Below the pieces are notes generated by a model, which saw only the letters and a list, made by a program, of their open reading frames with translations, ran no database searches and was not told the DNA's origin. Below are positions 31,052 to 40,210 of a stretch of DNA of 64,000 nucleotides, in pieces. The position numbers and the translations under genes are program-made. Origin of the DNA: Salibacterium lacus (GTDB taxonomy: Bacteria; Bacillota; Bacilli; Bacillales; Marinococcaceae); contig NZ_JBHUML010000002.1 of assembly GCF_042684865.1 (NCBI RefSeq), positions 1,860,001 to 1,924,000 on the forward strand, in the 5' to 3' direction. How positions within the stretch are numbered: the first letter of the stretch is position 1; every line of letters begins with the position of its first letter.

Positions 31052-31966
31052 TTACAGGTTGATCGATACATCCGCTTCTTCACGGAGACTTTGGACGAGA
31101 GACTGAGCAGCCTGGGATTCTTTCTGGCTGACGAGCTGCTCTTTAAGTCTTGGTTTCATCTCTTCAAAGGAAGGGACGCTGGACTGGCTGCTGCTTTCCT
31201 CGCTGCTGCCTTCGCCGCTCTCACTTTCACCGCTTCCTTCGCTGTCCCCGCCGCTTGCCTGCTGCTGTTGCTGCTGCTGGGATTTAACTTGATCGTAGAG
31301 GTTTCTCATTTCTTCCTCGGACGGCTGCACGTCGCCGGCTTCTTCTGAGATAAGCTTATTCAGCTTCACCTGCTGCGAAAGCTGGTTACGTACCTCTTCT
31401 TCGCTCATGCCCTGCTGCTCCTGAATCGTGGAAAGGAACTGCTCTTGGGAATCTACACTGCTGTTTTGTTCTACCAGAGTGCTGAGCTGATTATTGACTT
31501 CTTCCTCGGAAGCCTCGATGTTACGATTGGACGCTTCCTGAATCAGAAGTTCCTGGCCGACCATGCTGTCTGCCGTCTGCTGTTTGAGCTGATCCTGATT
31601 TATTTCCTGGCCGCTCATCTGAGCCTGAAGAGCCTGCTGCTGAAATTGTGATTGATATCTTGTTTTAAATTCTTCACCGGTGATTTCCGTGCCGTTGACC
31701 GTGGCTACGGTATCGGGAACATTATCAAGTTCAGGTTCCGGCATGGAGGACTGCTGCGAGCTATTTCCATTTCCTGAATCCGAAGAGCCGCTGCCATCTG
31801 AACTGCTGTTACTGTTTTCGCCGTTGCCGCTGCCGCTGTCTTCGGACTGCTCTTCACCGGAATTTTCCTGATTGTTTTCACCGGAAGAGTCATCTCCACC
31901 GCCACATGCTGCCATGATGGAAACAAACAAAGCAAGGGAAAAACCGAATAGTACTTTTTTAATCAA
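31052..31966 (-). CDS. SurA N-terminal domain lipoprotein, no rotamase domain
   Basis: About 304-residue lipoprotein. I choose the TTG at 31966, seven bases after GGAG, over the ATG at 31972 that nearly touches it. The signal LIKKVLFGFSLALFVSIMAAC is followed by a long Ser/Gly/Asn/Glu linker, then a SurA_N-like chaperone domain (TVATVNGTEITGEEFKTRYQ to about residue 210) with helices rich in Gln. A run of eight Gln and a Ser/Gly/Glu tract replace the parvulin rotamase domain found in PrsA. It probably acts as an extracellular folding helper at the membrane surface; it lies directly after the S-layer gene, which is a plausible client. Confidence 0.9.
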   Translation of the reverse strand: MIKKVLFGFSLALFVSIMAACGGGDDSSGENNQENSGEEQSEDSGSGNGENSNSSSDGSGSSDSGNGNSSQQSSMPEPELDNVPDTVATVNGTEITGEEFKTRYQSQFQQQALQAQMSGQEINQDQLKQQTADSMVGQELLIQEASNRNIEASEEEVNNQLSTLVEQNSSVDSQEQFLSTIQEQQGMSEEEVRNQLSQQVKLNKLISEEAGDVQPSEEEMRNLYDQVKSQQQQQQQASGGDSEGSGESESGEGSSEESSSQSSVPSFEEMKPRLKEQLVSQKESQAAQSLVQSLREEADVSINL

Positions 31967-31989
31967 TGTCATTCTCCTTTTTCTACTGA

Positions 31990-32145
31990 ATTTATACTGA
32001 TGTTCCTGAAACAAACGCATTGCGCTTACGCCGTTACATTTTATTACGGCGCCGACCCTGCATGCTTCATCCCCCCAAATAATCGAACAACCTTTTCATC
32101 ATGTTTCTAATCTATCATCGCAATGTATCAGGAATGTGTCAAAGG
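31990..32145. other. Intergenic, nothing clear
   Basis: Gap between the SurA-like gene and the S-layer terminator. I see no gene and no confident promoter. Confidence 0.4.
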
Positions 32146-32178
32146 TAAAAAACCCTGCAGAGAATATTCTCTGCAGGG
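32146..32178 (-). terminator. Strong terminator of the S-layer gene
   Basis: CCCTGCAGAGAATATTCTCTGCAGGG is a 26-bp perfect palindrome (32153-32178; both halves of 13 bases), followed on the minus strand by TTTTTTACC. Confidence 0.93.
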
Positions 32179-32188
32179 AAGGCACCTT

Positions 32189-34963
32189 TTATGAGGTGGT
32201 ATTTACTGCGCTGACAACAAAGTTCTGTCCGCCGTAAGCTTCTTTCAGCTCAACGACAGCCTCTTCATCGTTCGGAGAGTACACAACGCTTGCGATCATA
32301 TCGCTGCTGAGATCCGCATCGGAGGAGTTCAGTTGACTGATGTCGTCAATCTGCCACGTTCCTTCCGAATCCTCGGACACGTCCAGCGCATCCACATCAT
32401 CGGCAAGCTCAAGGTTGTCAATTTGTGAAATGCTGTTCTCGACTTCCACCTCTACCTGGGCGAGGGTGGTTGTAAAGTCGCCTTCCACATGTTCCAGATA
32501 AATCTCGGCTGTGCCTTCGGATTCACCGGTTACGTTGAAATCCAGAGCTTCCTCAGCTGTGACGTTCATCGTATCGTTGTCCGACACGGTTGCAACTTCT
32601 TCGTCACTGCTGCGTACCTGAAGGCTGCCGGAATCGTTTAAGTTTGAAAGGGCACTTTCAATTTCACTGTCACTCAGGTTGATACCGTCATACATCGCTC
32701 CGGTCGAAACAGTAAAGTCGAGTTCTTCCGATCCCTGATTAATAGATCCGTTTTCCAGGGCGTCCTGAAGGTCCACAGTTTCCGGTTCCGAGGAGAGACT
32801 GAATTCATCGACTTCGGATGAATCAAGCTGCATGAATTCAAGAGATGTTGTACCGATCGTTTCGTTATCATACGTAAACTCGATGTCGTACTCGCCTTCG
32901 AGATCGTCCGGATACGTCACGTCAAGTTTTCCTTCACTGTTTACATCCGCACTGCCGGAATCCACTTCCGAGCCTTCGGAATCGGTGATGGCATAGCTGA
33001 CGGTTTCACCATCACCGTACGGCTGGTCGTATTGATCCAGAACAGTGAACGTGTCAGCGCTGGAATTGGTTGTATAACGTTTTGTGGTGTCGTCAGCTTC
33101 CATGCTGCTGATTTCCTGGTTGGCCACGACTTCCACGTTATATTCCACCGGATTGTCCATGCCTTCAAAATGAACGCTGAAGGTAACGTCTCCCTCTCCG
33201 TTCACCTGCAGGCCATCTTCATTATAGTAGGCAATGGATGCATCACTTGATGTCACGCTCTCGACTGCCGGGAACGATGCTTCATCCGTGTCCACTTCAT
33301 CCCCGAAATCATTCGTGCCGGTGACTGGTTCGAACATGAGTCCTTCATGTTCCGGAGTCACGTAATCACTTTCATGACGATTATCATTACCATCAAAGAG
33401 CGCTACTTCGGTAACTTCGGTAACATCACTTTCTGAACTTACATTCACTTCCATTTCTTCGGATTCAACTTCATTGCCGTCTTCATCCGTGATGGAAACA
33501 GCGTAACGGAATGTATCAGAAAGATCGCCGCTTGTTCCGTCAATAACACCTTCCTGCTGCGCCTGGTCGGTATCAAACGGAGCATTGTTGGAATTATAAA
33601 GGAATTCTACTTCATAACCGGCATCTTCCAGTTCTTCAACAGACAGATGACGGATGCCGTTCACCGTGAATTCGAGCTGCTGATCTTCGGACTGGCGGAT
33701 CATGCTCGTTGTTGCTTCTACAGATTCTACATCGATTTCGGAATAATCAAAGTCTGTTTCAAAATTGTTCACCATCAGTGTGCCGGCCATGCCTTCAAGA
33801 TCATTGTCAGCATGCTCAACCATAATGGTTTCTCTATCATCACTGATCTCTACATTGGTTGGAGTAACATCCGTCTCTTCATCGTCGTCATTCACGACGG
33901 AGATGTTCAGCATATCCTCCACATCGGAGCTGTCCCAGTCTTCATTCAATGCTTCATCAAGCTCGATGTCAAAACTGGAGGTGGACTGCACCGAGATATC
34001 ATCTACTGTCACGTCACCGGCCTGCGTATTTCCACCGGTGAACGTCATGCCGGTGTCTTCGCCGTCATAGGAAAGACTGTATTCTTCGTCTTCGGTCTGT
34101 TCCTCTGTTGTGAGACGTACGACGGTACCTTCTGCATTCTGGCTGGCTTCAGAATCTTCCGGCGCAATCGTTTCGGCGTCCACAATGTCCAGGCTCGGAT
34201 CAATGGAGAAACGATCAGCATCGATATTTCCTTCCACACTGCCGTCAAAACTTACTTCCACCGTTGTCGTATTCACCGCCTGCACATTGGAAACCGTCGT
34301 TTCTTCGTCTTCTTCCCCAATTTGCATGGCACGGTCCAAAAAGACAGCAAATTGTGCTCTTGTTACTGTTTCATCCGGGCGGAACATGTTGTCGGCTGTA
34401 TCGGTAATATCATATTGAGATAGAATACGCACGCTGCCGCGGTGGCTTTCGTGTACTTCATCAAGATCCGCGACGTCTGCTTCTACATCTTCGCGCTCAT
34501 CCAGATTAAAGGCTCTCACCAGAATCGTAGCCATCTGCTCACGGGACAAATCCATTCCCGCCGCAAACTCGGTATTATTCTGGCGGCCCTGAATTAACCC
34601 TTCTTCTTTCACCGCTGCCGCAACAGGTGTGAAATAACTCTCGTCTGTCAGATCATCAAACGGAGCTTCTGCGTTTTCATCCACATCCAAATTAAAAGCG
34701 GAGGAAAGCATCGCTGCGACCTGACCGCGGTTGATTTGTTCCCCTGGACGGTAATCCCCGTTTGGATAACCACTGATCACTCCGTCTTCGGCAAGTTTCT
34801 GAATAGAATCCGAAGCCCAGTAGTCATTATCGACATCCGGGAATGATTCAGCAGCATCTGCCTGCTGCACGTCAGCCGGTACTGCAACACCTGCTGCCGC
34901 CACCACGGCTGCTGACACCGTCCCTGCTAAAAATTTACGATACGTTCTTGGTTGATAAGCCAC
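32189..34963 (-). CDS. Large SLH-domain S-layer protein
   Basis: 924-residue secreted protein. The start is GTG 34963, set by AGGAGGAG five bases upstream; the signal is YRKFLAGTVSAAVVAAAGVA ending in a QQADA cleavage site. Three SLH repeats follow at about residues 40-215 (FPDVDNDYWASDSIQKLAEDG is split over the first; VISGYPNGDYRPGEQINRGQ, then LIQGRQNN and ITDTADNMFRPDETVTRAQF), which anchor to pyruvylated wall polymer. The remaining ~700 residues are acidic beta-rich repeats rich in Asp, Glu, Ser and Val, with almost no Cys or Lys-rich stretches. Strong terminator, long leader and size make it a candidate main S-layer protein of a salt-adapted cell. Confidence 0.93.
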   Translation of the reverse strand: MAYQPRTYRKFLAGTVSAAVVAAAGVAVPADVQQADAAESFPDVDNDYWASDSIQKLAEDGVISGYPNGDYRPGEQINRGQVAAMLSSAFNLDVDENAEAPFDDLTDESYFTPVAAAVKEEGLIQGRQNNTEFAAGMDLSREQMATILVRAFNLDEREDVEADVADLDEVHESHRGSVRILSQYDITDTADNMFRPDETVTRAQFAVFLDRAMQIGEEDEETTVSNVQAVNTTTVEVSFDGSVEGNIDADRFSIDPSLDIVDAETIAPEDSEASQNAEGTVVRLTTEEQTEDEEYSLSYDGEDTGMTFTGGNTQAGDVTVDDISVQSTSSFDIELDEALNEDWDSSDVEDMLNISVVNDDDEETDVTPTNVEISDDRETIMVEHADNDLEGMAGTLMVNNFETDFDYSEIDVESVEATTSMIRQSEDQQLEFTVNGIRHLSVEELEDAGYEVEFLYNSNNAPFDTDQAQQEGVIDGTSGDLSDTFRYAVSITDEDGNEVESEEMEVNVSSESDVTEVTEVALFDGNDNRHESDYVTPEHEGLMFEPVTGTNDFGDEVDTDEASFPAVESVTSSDASIAYYNEDGLQVNGEGDVTFSVHFEGMDNPVEYNVEVVANQEISSMEADDTTKRYTTNSSADTFTVLDQYDQPYGDGETVSYAITDSEGSEVDSGSADVNSEGKLDVTYPDDLEGEYDIEFTYDNETIGTTSLEFMQLDSSEVDEFSLSSEPETVDLQDALENGSINQGSEELDFTVSTGAMYDGINLSDSEIESALSNLNDSGSLQVRSSDEEVATVSDNDTMNVTAEEALDFNVTGESEGTAEIYLEHVEGDFTTTLAQVEVEVENSISQIDNLELADDVDALDVSEDSEGTWQIDDISQLNSSDADLSSDMIASVVYSPNDEEAVVELKEAYGGQNFVVSAVNTTS

Positions 34964-34989
34964 ACTATCTCCTCCTAAGGAAAAGTTAA

Positions 34990-35345
34990 GTCGTTCCAAT
35001 GTTAAACCCTGCCTGACATGGTCTATTCCTTCATCTACGAAGGATTAAACATAGGTTCCTGGAAATGGGGCAGGAAGTGTTTCTATTTTCGTCCATTCCC
35101 TGGTTTCACTCTAGAAGAAACATGAACCTTTGAAAATCATTCCTCTGTATCATTTCTCTACCGTTCCGGAAGTCCCCGTCCAAAGGGATTAGGCGCTTCT
35201 TCGTTATTTTGTTCCAAATCTATCAGTAAGTGGTTCAAATCTCTACTTACATCCTTTATTTTACAATCATTGTGAAAGAATAAGTACTTTTCTCTGAAAG
35301 ATTGGCCTTAAAGGGGCATAAGGGGAAAGAGGTAGAGAGGCAGGA
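34990..35345. other. Long leader/promoter region of the S-layer gene
   Basis: About 350 bases upstream of the S-layer gene without a convincing gene on either strand. Long untranslated leaders are common for S-layer mRNAs. AT-rich blocks near 35250-35300 may hold promoters, but I found no unambiguous -35/-10 pair. TTCATCTACGAAG (35031-35043) could form a small hairpin. Confidence 0.4.
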
Positions 35346-35426
35346 TTGAAGAAGATATTCTATCCGATTTTATTATGGTTGTGGTGCTTCTTGTAACAGC
35401 TTCACTCAGCCGTTGTATGCTCCCAG

Positions 35427-36329
35427 TTACCGATAAGATGAATGCCGGCCGAAGCCAACACGGGTGTGATGCTTATGAAGCACACGCCGGATGCGCCTTT
35501 TATCAATATTCAAACCGCACCATTCGTGCACCCCGCTTGATGTCAGCGGTACTTCTGGAAATAACAGTTTCCATTCCCCGATATTTCGTACTACTCCTTT
35601 TTCAAGAGATTCTTTTTTCCCACACGCTGAACAGACAAGTGTTTGTTTTGAAAGTTGGAGAAAGGAAGAACAGGACGGACATCGAATGCCTTTTTTTAAT
35701 TCCTGAAAGGTATAGAACGGAGACTGAAAGAATGGAGAGGTTTCGATGTGAAAGGTTTTAAGTTTTTCTGCTGACAGGAATGCCTCCTGAGAATGTGGCG
35801 GGAATTCCTTGAACCACTGTGACAAAAACCCATCGATTTGAAATGGAAATAAAATAGGAAGGTCATAGGACACCTGATAGAGATAAAAATTTTTGTTTGT
35901 GAAAACGAGGTGAGCCTTCACGGGAAGAGAGATCCGGTATTTCTGAAAAAGCTGTCGGAGCAGGGATTGATTTCGTTTCAGCTGCAGAAGCGGATTCTTG
36001 ATTTCATAACCCGCCGCATTGTACCATGTATCATTTTTTATCACATAATCCCCTTCATAATGTTTTACTTCGAAAAGATAGACAACATCAGGCAGAAGAA
36101 GCAACGTATCAATCTGAAAATGCGTGTTGTTGATTTCAAAAAGAAGGTCACATAAAACAACAGCTTCTTCGGGCAGCTTCTTCAGCTTTTCATCAAAATA
36201 ATTCTCTCCTTCAAGACCTTTCTCCATGTTAATCAATTTCTGTCTATGGTTAGCAGGAAGGTTGATGCGCGGGGCCAGCGAACGCAGGATTAGAAGTTCA
36301 CGGGAGGGATATCGGGGTTTTAGAAACAT
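35427..36329 (-). CDS. NERD-domain protein with C-terminal zinc ribbon
   Basis: 300-residue cytoplasmic protein. A NERD (nuclease-related) domain spans about residues 40-160, with EGENYFDEKLKKLP, the FQIDTLLLLPDVVYLFEVKHYEGDYV core (split Asp and Glu-x-Lys pattern of the endonuclease fold) and NPLLQLKRNQSLLRQL. A zinc ribbon with CPSC near 217 and CSAC near 233 follows. Many Bacillus carry such single genes; their function is not established, though DNA processing is suspected. ATG 36329 has AGGCGG six bases upstream; the TTG six bases before it is less likely. Confidence 0.88.
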   Translation of the reverse strand: MFLKPRYPSRELLILRSLAPRINLPANHRQKLINMEKGLEGENYFDEKLKKLPEEAVVLCDLLFEINNTHFQIDTLLLLPDVVYLFEVKHYEGDYVIKNDTWYNAAGYEIKNPLLQLKRNQSLLRQLFQKYRISLPVKAHLVFTNKNFYLYQVSYDLPILFPFQIDGFLSQWFKEFPPHSQEAFLSAEKLKTFHIETSPFFQSPFYTFQELKKGIRCPSCSSFLQLSKQTLVCSACGKKESLEKGVVRNIGEWKLLFPEVPLTSSGVHEWCGLNIDKRRIRRVLHKHHTRVGFGRHSSYR

Positions 36330-36468
36330 CGTCAACCGCCTAACTTTATCGTATTAAAATCATCATATACAAAAGATTAGGAAAAAGCAAGAAAATATCA
36401 ATCACTTGCTTGCCTGGTTATTATTTATTCCTTCTTATGACCATTTATTGTCCGACGTGAGTGCTTTT

Positions 36469-36495
36469 TGGTCGATAGACTCTCTCCAGCGACCA
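36469..36495. repeat. CTATCGACC-family palindrome
   Basis: TGGTCG (36469-36474) faces CGACCA (36490-36495), in the context TTTGGTCGATAG ... CCAGCGACCATCTCC. Confidence 0.7.
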
Positions 36496-36570
36496 TCTCC
36501 TCTTTCCCCCTCTTCGGCTTTTCGCTCCTTCCCGCTTCCTGCGACTACTTTGACACCGGCTTCTGCGCCA

Positions 36571-36600
36571 ATTGGTCAGTAGATCCTCTCCAGCGACCAT
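36571..36600. repeat. CTATCGACC-family palindrome, near-duplicate of the previous
   Basis: ATTGGTCAGTAGATCCTCTC followed by CAGCGACCAT matches the copy at 36469-36495 at most positions. The two lie about 104 bases apart with a pyrimidine-rich spacer. Confidence 0.7.
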
Positions 36601-36613
36601 CTCTTCTCCTATC

Positions 36614-36643
36614 CAAAAAAACAACCCCCGTTTCTGCAACGGG
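36614..36643 (-). terminator. Terminator of the glycosidase-PTS-sulfatase operon
   Basis: CCCCGTT (36625-36631) pairs with AACGGGG (36637-36643); on the minus strand a run of seven T follows. Confidence 0.88.
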
Positions 36644-36655
36644 GATTGCACTTGA

Positions 36656-38110
36656 TTATTCGCCTGCAGGGCCTTCGAGGTTTTCTCCATTTGTGCGGAT
36701 GACGTCCTGATACCAGTAAAACGATTTTTTCCTGCGGCGTTCCTGTGTGCCGCTGCCGTCATCATGCTTGTCCACGTAGATGAAACCATACCGTTTGGCG
36801 TATTGGCCGGAGGAGGCGCTGACAAGGTCAATGCAGCCCCAGGCGGTGTAGCCGATGAGATCGACGCCGTCGCGGACCGCTTCCTTCATCGCCTGAATGT
36901 GGTTCTTCAGATAGTCGATACGGTAGTCGTCCTGGATGCTGCCGTCTTCTTCGAGTTTATCGTAGGCGCCGAGGCCGTTTTCCACAACCATTAATGGCAG
37001 CTGGTAGCGGTCATACAACTCGTTCAGGGCAATCCGGAGACCGGTCGGATCAATTTCCCATCCCCAGTCACTCGCTGCGAGAAACGGATTTTTCACGCCC
37101 TGTATCAGGTTCCCGCTGCTTGCTTCTTCTGCCGTCTTGTCTTTTTTCTCCGTTCGGGACATGTAATAACTGAGGGAAATGAAATCGACGGTGCCTTCTG
37201 CGATCGTCTGCAGATCGCCTTCTTCCATTTCAATATCGATGTCGTTTTCTTCGAAATACCGTGTACTGTAACGGGGATACGCTCCTCTGATCTGCACGTC
37301 GCCGCAGAGGAAGTTGAAGATTCGGCCTTCCTCCAGCGCGTGCATCACATTTTCCGGGTTGGAATCATAGGAATACGTCGGAGCATACAAAAGCATGCAG
37401 CCAATACGGGAGTCCGGGATGATGTCGTGACCAATCTGGACAGCTTTGGCGCTGGCGACAAACTGGTGATGCAGTCCCTGGAATGTCTCCTGAAGCCGGG
37501 TTTCTTCACTCGTTGCGGAAAAACCGAGTCCAAACAGTGGAAAATGGACAGCTCCATTTATTTCATTAAATGTCAGCCAGTATTTCACTTTATCTTTATA
37601 ACGGTTGAAAAGAACCGTGACATAGCGTTCGAAAAAGTCTACAAGCTTCCTGTTTTTCCAGCCGCCGTATTCTTTGATCAGATGCAGCGGCGTTTCGTAG
37701 TGGGAGATGGTGACAAGCGGTTCGATGCCGTGTTTTTGAAGTTCATCAAACACGCGGTCATAAAACGCGAGCCCCTCTTCATTCGGCTCCTTTTCATCTC
37801 CGTTCGGGAAAATACGGCTCCAGGCGATACTCAGACGGAAGACATTGAAGCCCATCTCCGCAAACAGAGCGATATCTTCTTTATAGTTATGATAAAAATC
37901 AATCGCTTCGTGGTTCGGGTAGGTATAGGTATCCCTGTCCATTTCAAAATTAAAACCAGGCTCCGTGAGAAGACGGAGACGGGCCTTTCCGCCGGGCAGC
38001 ACATCGGCGAGATTCAGGCCTTTTCCTCCTTCTTGATAAGCTCCTTCCACCTGGTTGGCGGCGATAGCTCCTCCCCACAAAAACCCTTCCGGAAAACTGC
38101 TGCGTGACAT
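36656..38110 (-). CDS. bglA: GH1 6-phospho-beta-glucosidase
   Basis: 484-residue cytoplasmic glycosidase of family GH1. The acid/base is E183 in TFNEIN and the nucleophile E377 in VVENGLG. The C-terminal SGQYAKRYGFIYVD carries the Ser, Lys and Tyr that bind the 6-phosphate, which marks the phospho-specific branch. It would cleave the phosphorylated glycoside delivered by the PTS gene 27 bases upstream. Start ATG has AAGGAGG. It is the last gene of the sulfatase-PTS-glycosidase operon. Confidence 0.96.
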   Translation of the reverse strand: MSRSSFPEGFLWGGAIAANQVEGAYQEGGKGLNLADVLPGGKARLRLLTEPGFNFEMDRDTYTYPNHEAIDFYHNYKEDIALFAEMGFNVFRLSIAWSRIFPNGDEKEPNEEGLAFYDRVFDELQKHGIEPLVTISHYETPLHLIKEYGGWKNRKLVDFFERYVTVLFNRYKDKVKYWLTFNEINGAVHFPLFGLGFSATSEETRLQETFQGLHHQFVASAKAVQIGHDIIPDSRIGCMLLYAPTYSYDSNPENVMHALEEGRIFNFLCGDVQIRGAYPRYSTRYFEENDIDIEMEEGDLQTIAEGTVDFISLSYYMSRTEKKDKTAEEASSGNLIQGVKNPFLAASDWGWEIDPTGLRIALNELYDRYQLPLMVVENGLGAYDKLEEDGSIQDDYRIDYLKNHIQAMKEAVRDGVDLIGYTAWGCIDLVSASSGQYAKRYGFIYVDKHDDGSGTQERRRKKSFYWYQDVIRTNGENLEGPAGE

Positions 38111-38137
38111 CGAATGACCTCCTTCTTATAGTAAACG

Positions 38138-40057
38138 TTAAGCACGGTCTGGTGCTTCTACCTTCATCAGATAGTCACCAGCGTGGATTTCTTGTTCTTT
38201 TGTCAGATGCAGCTCATCGAACTCACCGCTGTTTGTCACGATGACCGGTGTGACAACAGAGTAGCCCGACTGCCTGATATTATCTATATCAAAATCAATC
38301 AGCTTCTGTCCTTTTTCCACGCGATCTCCCTGTTTCACATGGGATTCAAAATAGTCCCCGTTCAGCTGCACCGTATCGAGTCCCACATGGATGAGCAGCT
38401 CGGCGCCTTGATCAGTGGTGATTCCAACGGCATGGCCGCTCGGGAATGATACGGATATCTCACCGGAAGCGGGGGCAAAAACAACCCCGTCGGAAGGATC
38501 CACCGCAAGTCCTTTTCCGAGCTGGCCGGTAGAGAACGCTTCATCCGGCACTTCCGATAAAGGCAGGGCCCGGCCCGGCATGGGACTGACGATGTCGTGA
38601 TTGTCTCCGCCGGATGCATGCTGCTTCTGCTCCCCGCCGGCACCCAGCGCTTCGCGGTCTTTCTGACCAATTCCTCCAAAGAAATACGTCAAAAGGAACC
38701 CTACAATAACGTTCAGACCCATTGCTATCATACCGCCCCAGAATCCCATGTCCAAACCGTCCGGACCGATTTTGGACGGAATACCGAAGATACCAAGTCC
38801 ACCGAGCATGTACACCCGGGTTCCCATTAATCCCATGACCGCACCGCCGATGGCAGACGTGATCAACGTAATGATAAATGGTTTTTTCAACGGCAGAGTG
38901 ATGCCGTAAATGGCCGGCTCGGATACACCGAACACACTGGAAATCGCAGCGGGAATCGATAGTGATTTTAACTGTTTCTGCTTTGTTTTAACCATAACAC
39001 CTAAGACCACACCGGTTGTCGCAAGAGAAGTAGCTGAAATGTAGGCCAGAATAGGATCGGACCCATTGACCGAAATATTGTTCAAGCCGATCGGCACCAA
39101 GCCCCAGTGGAGTCCGAACATGACAAAGACCTGCCATAATCCTCCAAGTAGAAAACCGGCTAATACAGGGCTGAGTTCAAAAACCCAGATGGTTCCACTT
39201 CCAATGATGGTTCCAAGCCATGTAGCAATCGGACCGATAACAAGAAACGTCAGCGGAGCAATAATCAATAAAGTGAAAAACGGTACCAAAAACGTCTTCA
39301 CAACATCCGGAATGACTTTTTTCAGCCAGCCTTCAAATCTTGACGCAACGAACGTAGACAAAATAATCGGAATCACGGACGAAGAGTACGTCATGAGAAT
39401 GACCGGTATGCCGAGAAACGTGATATGAATCGGAGACTCAAACAGCGTACCCGAGAACAACGTATACTGCGGATCGCCTTCTGTCAAACCGGTTAGCGCC
39501 GGGTAAGTCAGAGCGGCACCGATGGCCATACCAACGAGCTGATTTCCGTTGAACTTTTTCATCGCCGTCATACCAAGAAAGATAGGGAAGAAATGGAACA
39601 ATCCATCGCCGACTGCCTGCAGGATCTGATAGGTCCCGGATTCCTCGGTGTACAGCCCTATCGCGTTAAAGAATGCATTGAAACCTTTGATCATACCGGA
39701 TGCAGCAAGCACCCCGAGAATAGGAGCGAAAATACCTGAAATAATATCAATCAGCTTGTCGAATACCTTTTTATCAGACTGATCATCCTGTTCTTGTGTG
39801 TCCTGCTTTTGAAAGCCGCCGACCTCAACGACGGCCTGATAGACATCGGGAACATGATTTCCGATGACAACCTGGTACTGGCCGCCGCTTTGCGTAACCG
39901 TAACCACACCATCCATGTTTTTCAGCGTCTCTGTGTCTGCCCGGTCTTCCTCTTTTAATTGAAAACGAAGACGCGTAACGCAGTGTACAACATTGTTTAC
40001 GTTTTCCGTTCCGCCGACATGTTTTATAATGTCATTTGCTAATTGTTCATATTTCAT
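38138..40057 (-). CDS. bglP: Beta-glucoside PTS transporter EIIBCA
   Basis: 639-residue fused phosphotransferase importer. The IIB domain (residues 1-90) has its phosphocysteine C26 in NVVHCVTRLRF. IIC spans about 110-465 with ten membrane segments and contains GVSEPAIYGITLPLKKP. The IIA domain near 490-635 has its active H557 in LLIHVGLDTVQL. Order B-C-A is that of the beta-glucoside/trehalose group. I see no LicT/BglG RNA antiterminator sequence in the 150-base gap upstream; the RpiR-type regulator in the same cluster is the likely controller. The sulfatase gene lies upstream in the same direction. Confidence 0.95.
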   Translation of the reverse strand: MKYEQLANDIIKHVGGTENVNNVVHCVTRLRFQLKEEDRADTETLKNMDGVVTVTQSGGQYQVVIGNHVPDVYQAVVEVGGFQKQDTQEQDDQSDKKVFDKLIDIISGIFAPILGVLAASGMIKGFNAFFNAIGLYTEESGTYQILQAVGDGLFHFFPIFLGMTAMKKFNGNQLVGMAIGAALTYPALTGLTEGDPQYTLFSGTLFESPIHITFLGIPVILMTYSSSVIPIILSTFVASRFEGWLKKVIPDVVKTFLVPFFTLLIIAPLTFLVIGPIATWLGTIIGSGTIWVFELSPVLAGFLLGGLWQVFVMFGLHWGLVPIGLNNISVNGSDPILAYISATSLATTGVVLGVMVKTKQKQLKSLSIPAAISSVFGVSEPAIYGITLPLKKPFIITLITSAIGGAVMGLMGTRVYMLGGLGIFGIPSKIGPDGLDMGFWGGMIAMGLNVIVGFLLTYFFGGIGQKDREALGAGGEQKQHASGGDNHDIVSPMPGRALPLSEVPDEAFSTGQLGKGLAVDPSDGVVFAPASGEISVSFPSGHAVGITTDQGAELLIHVGLDTVQLNGDYFESHVKQGDRVEKGQKLIDFDIDNIRQSGYSVVTPVIVTNSGEFDELHLTKEQEIHAGDYLMKVEAPDRA

Positions 40058-40161
40058 TTTTCAGCACGTCCTTCTGTTTGTGTCATTCCAAAAAACCCTT
40101 TCATTCAGCCTGTGTGTGAAAAAATAAATAATTGCAATCCCTTACAAATAAAGGCTGGTAT

Positions 40162-40188
40162 ACAGGGTGGACGAACGATCCACCCTGT
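40162..40188 (-). promoter_or_regulatory. Hairpin between sulfatase and PTS genes
   Basis: ACAGGGTGGA (40162-40171) pairs perfectly with TCCACCCTGT (40179-40188), 23 bases after the sulfatase stop. On the minus strand no T-run follows, so read-through into the PTS gene is expected; it may set the ratio of the two products. Confidence 0.6.
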
Positions 40189-40210
40189 TTGTTCAGCGTG
40201 CGTGATTCCT

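Noticed and set aside
33647..34423. 258-codon plus-strand open frame opposite the S-layer gene
   Set aside because: Produced by the biased codon use of the acidic S-layer gene on the other strand; no motif and no start signal.
35375..35761. 128-codon plus-strand frame
   Set aside because: Antisense to the NERD gene end and without a ribosome-binding site or family.
40058..40210. LicT/BglG RNA antiterminator upstream of the PTS gene
   Set aside because: I looked for the RAT sequence and an overlapping terminator with T-run; only a hairpin without a T-run is present.
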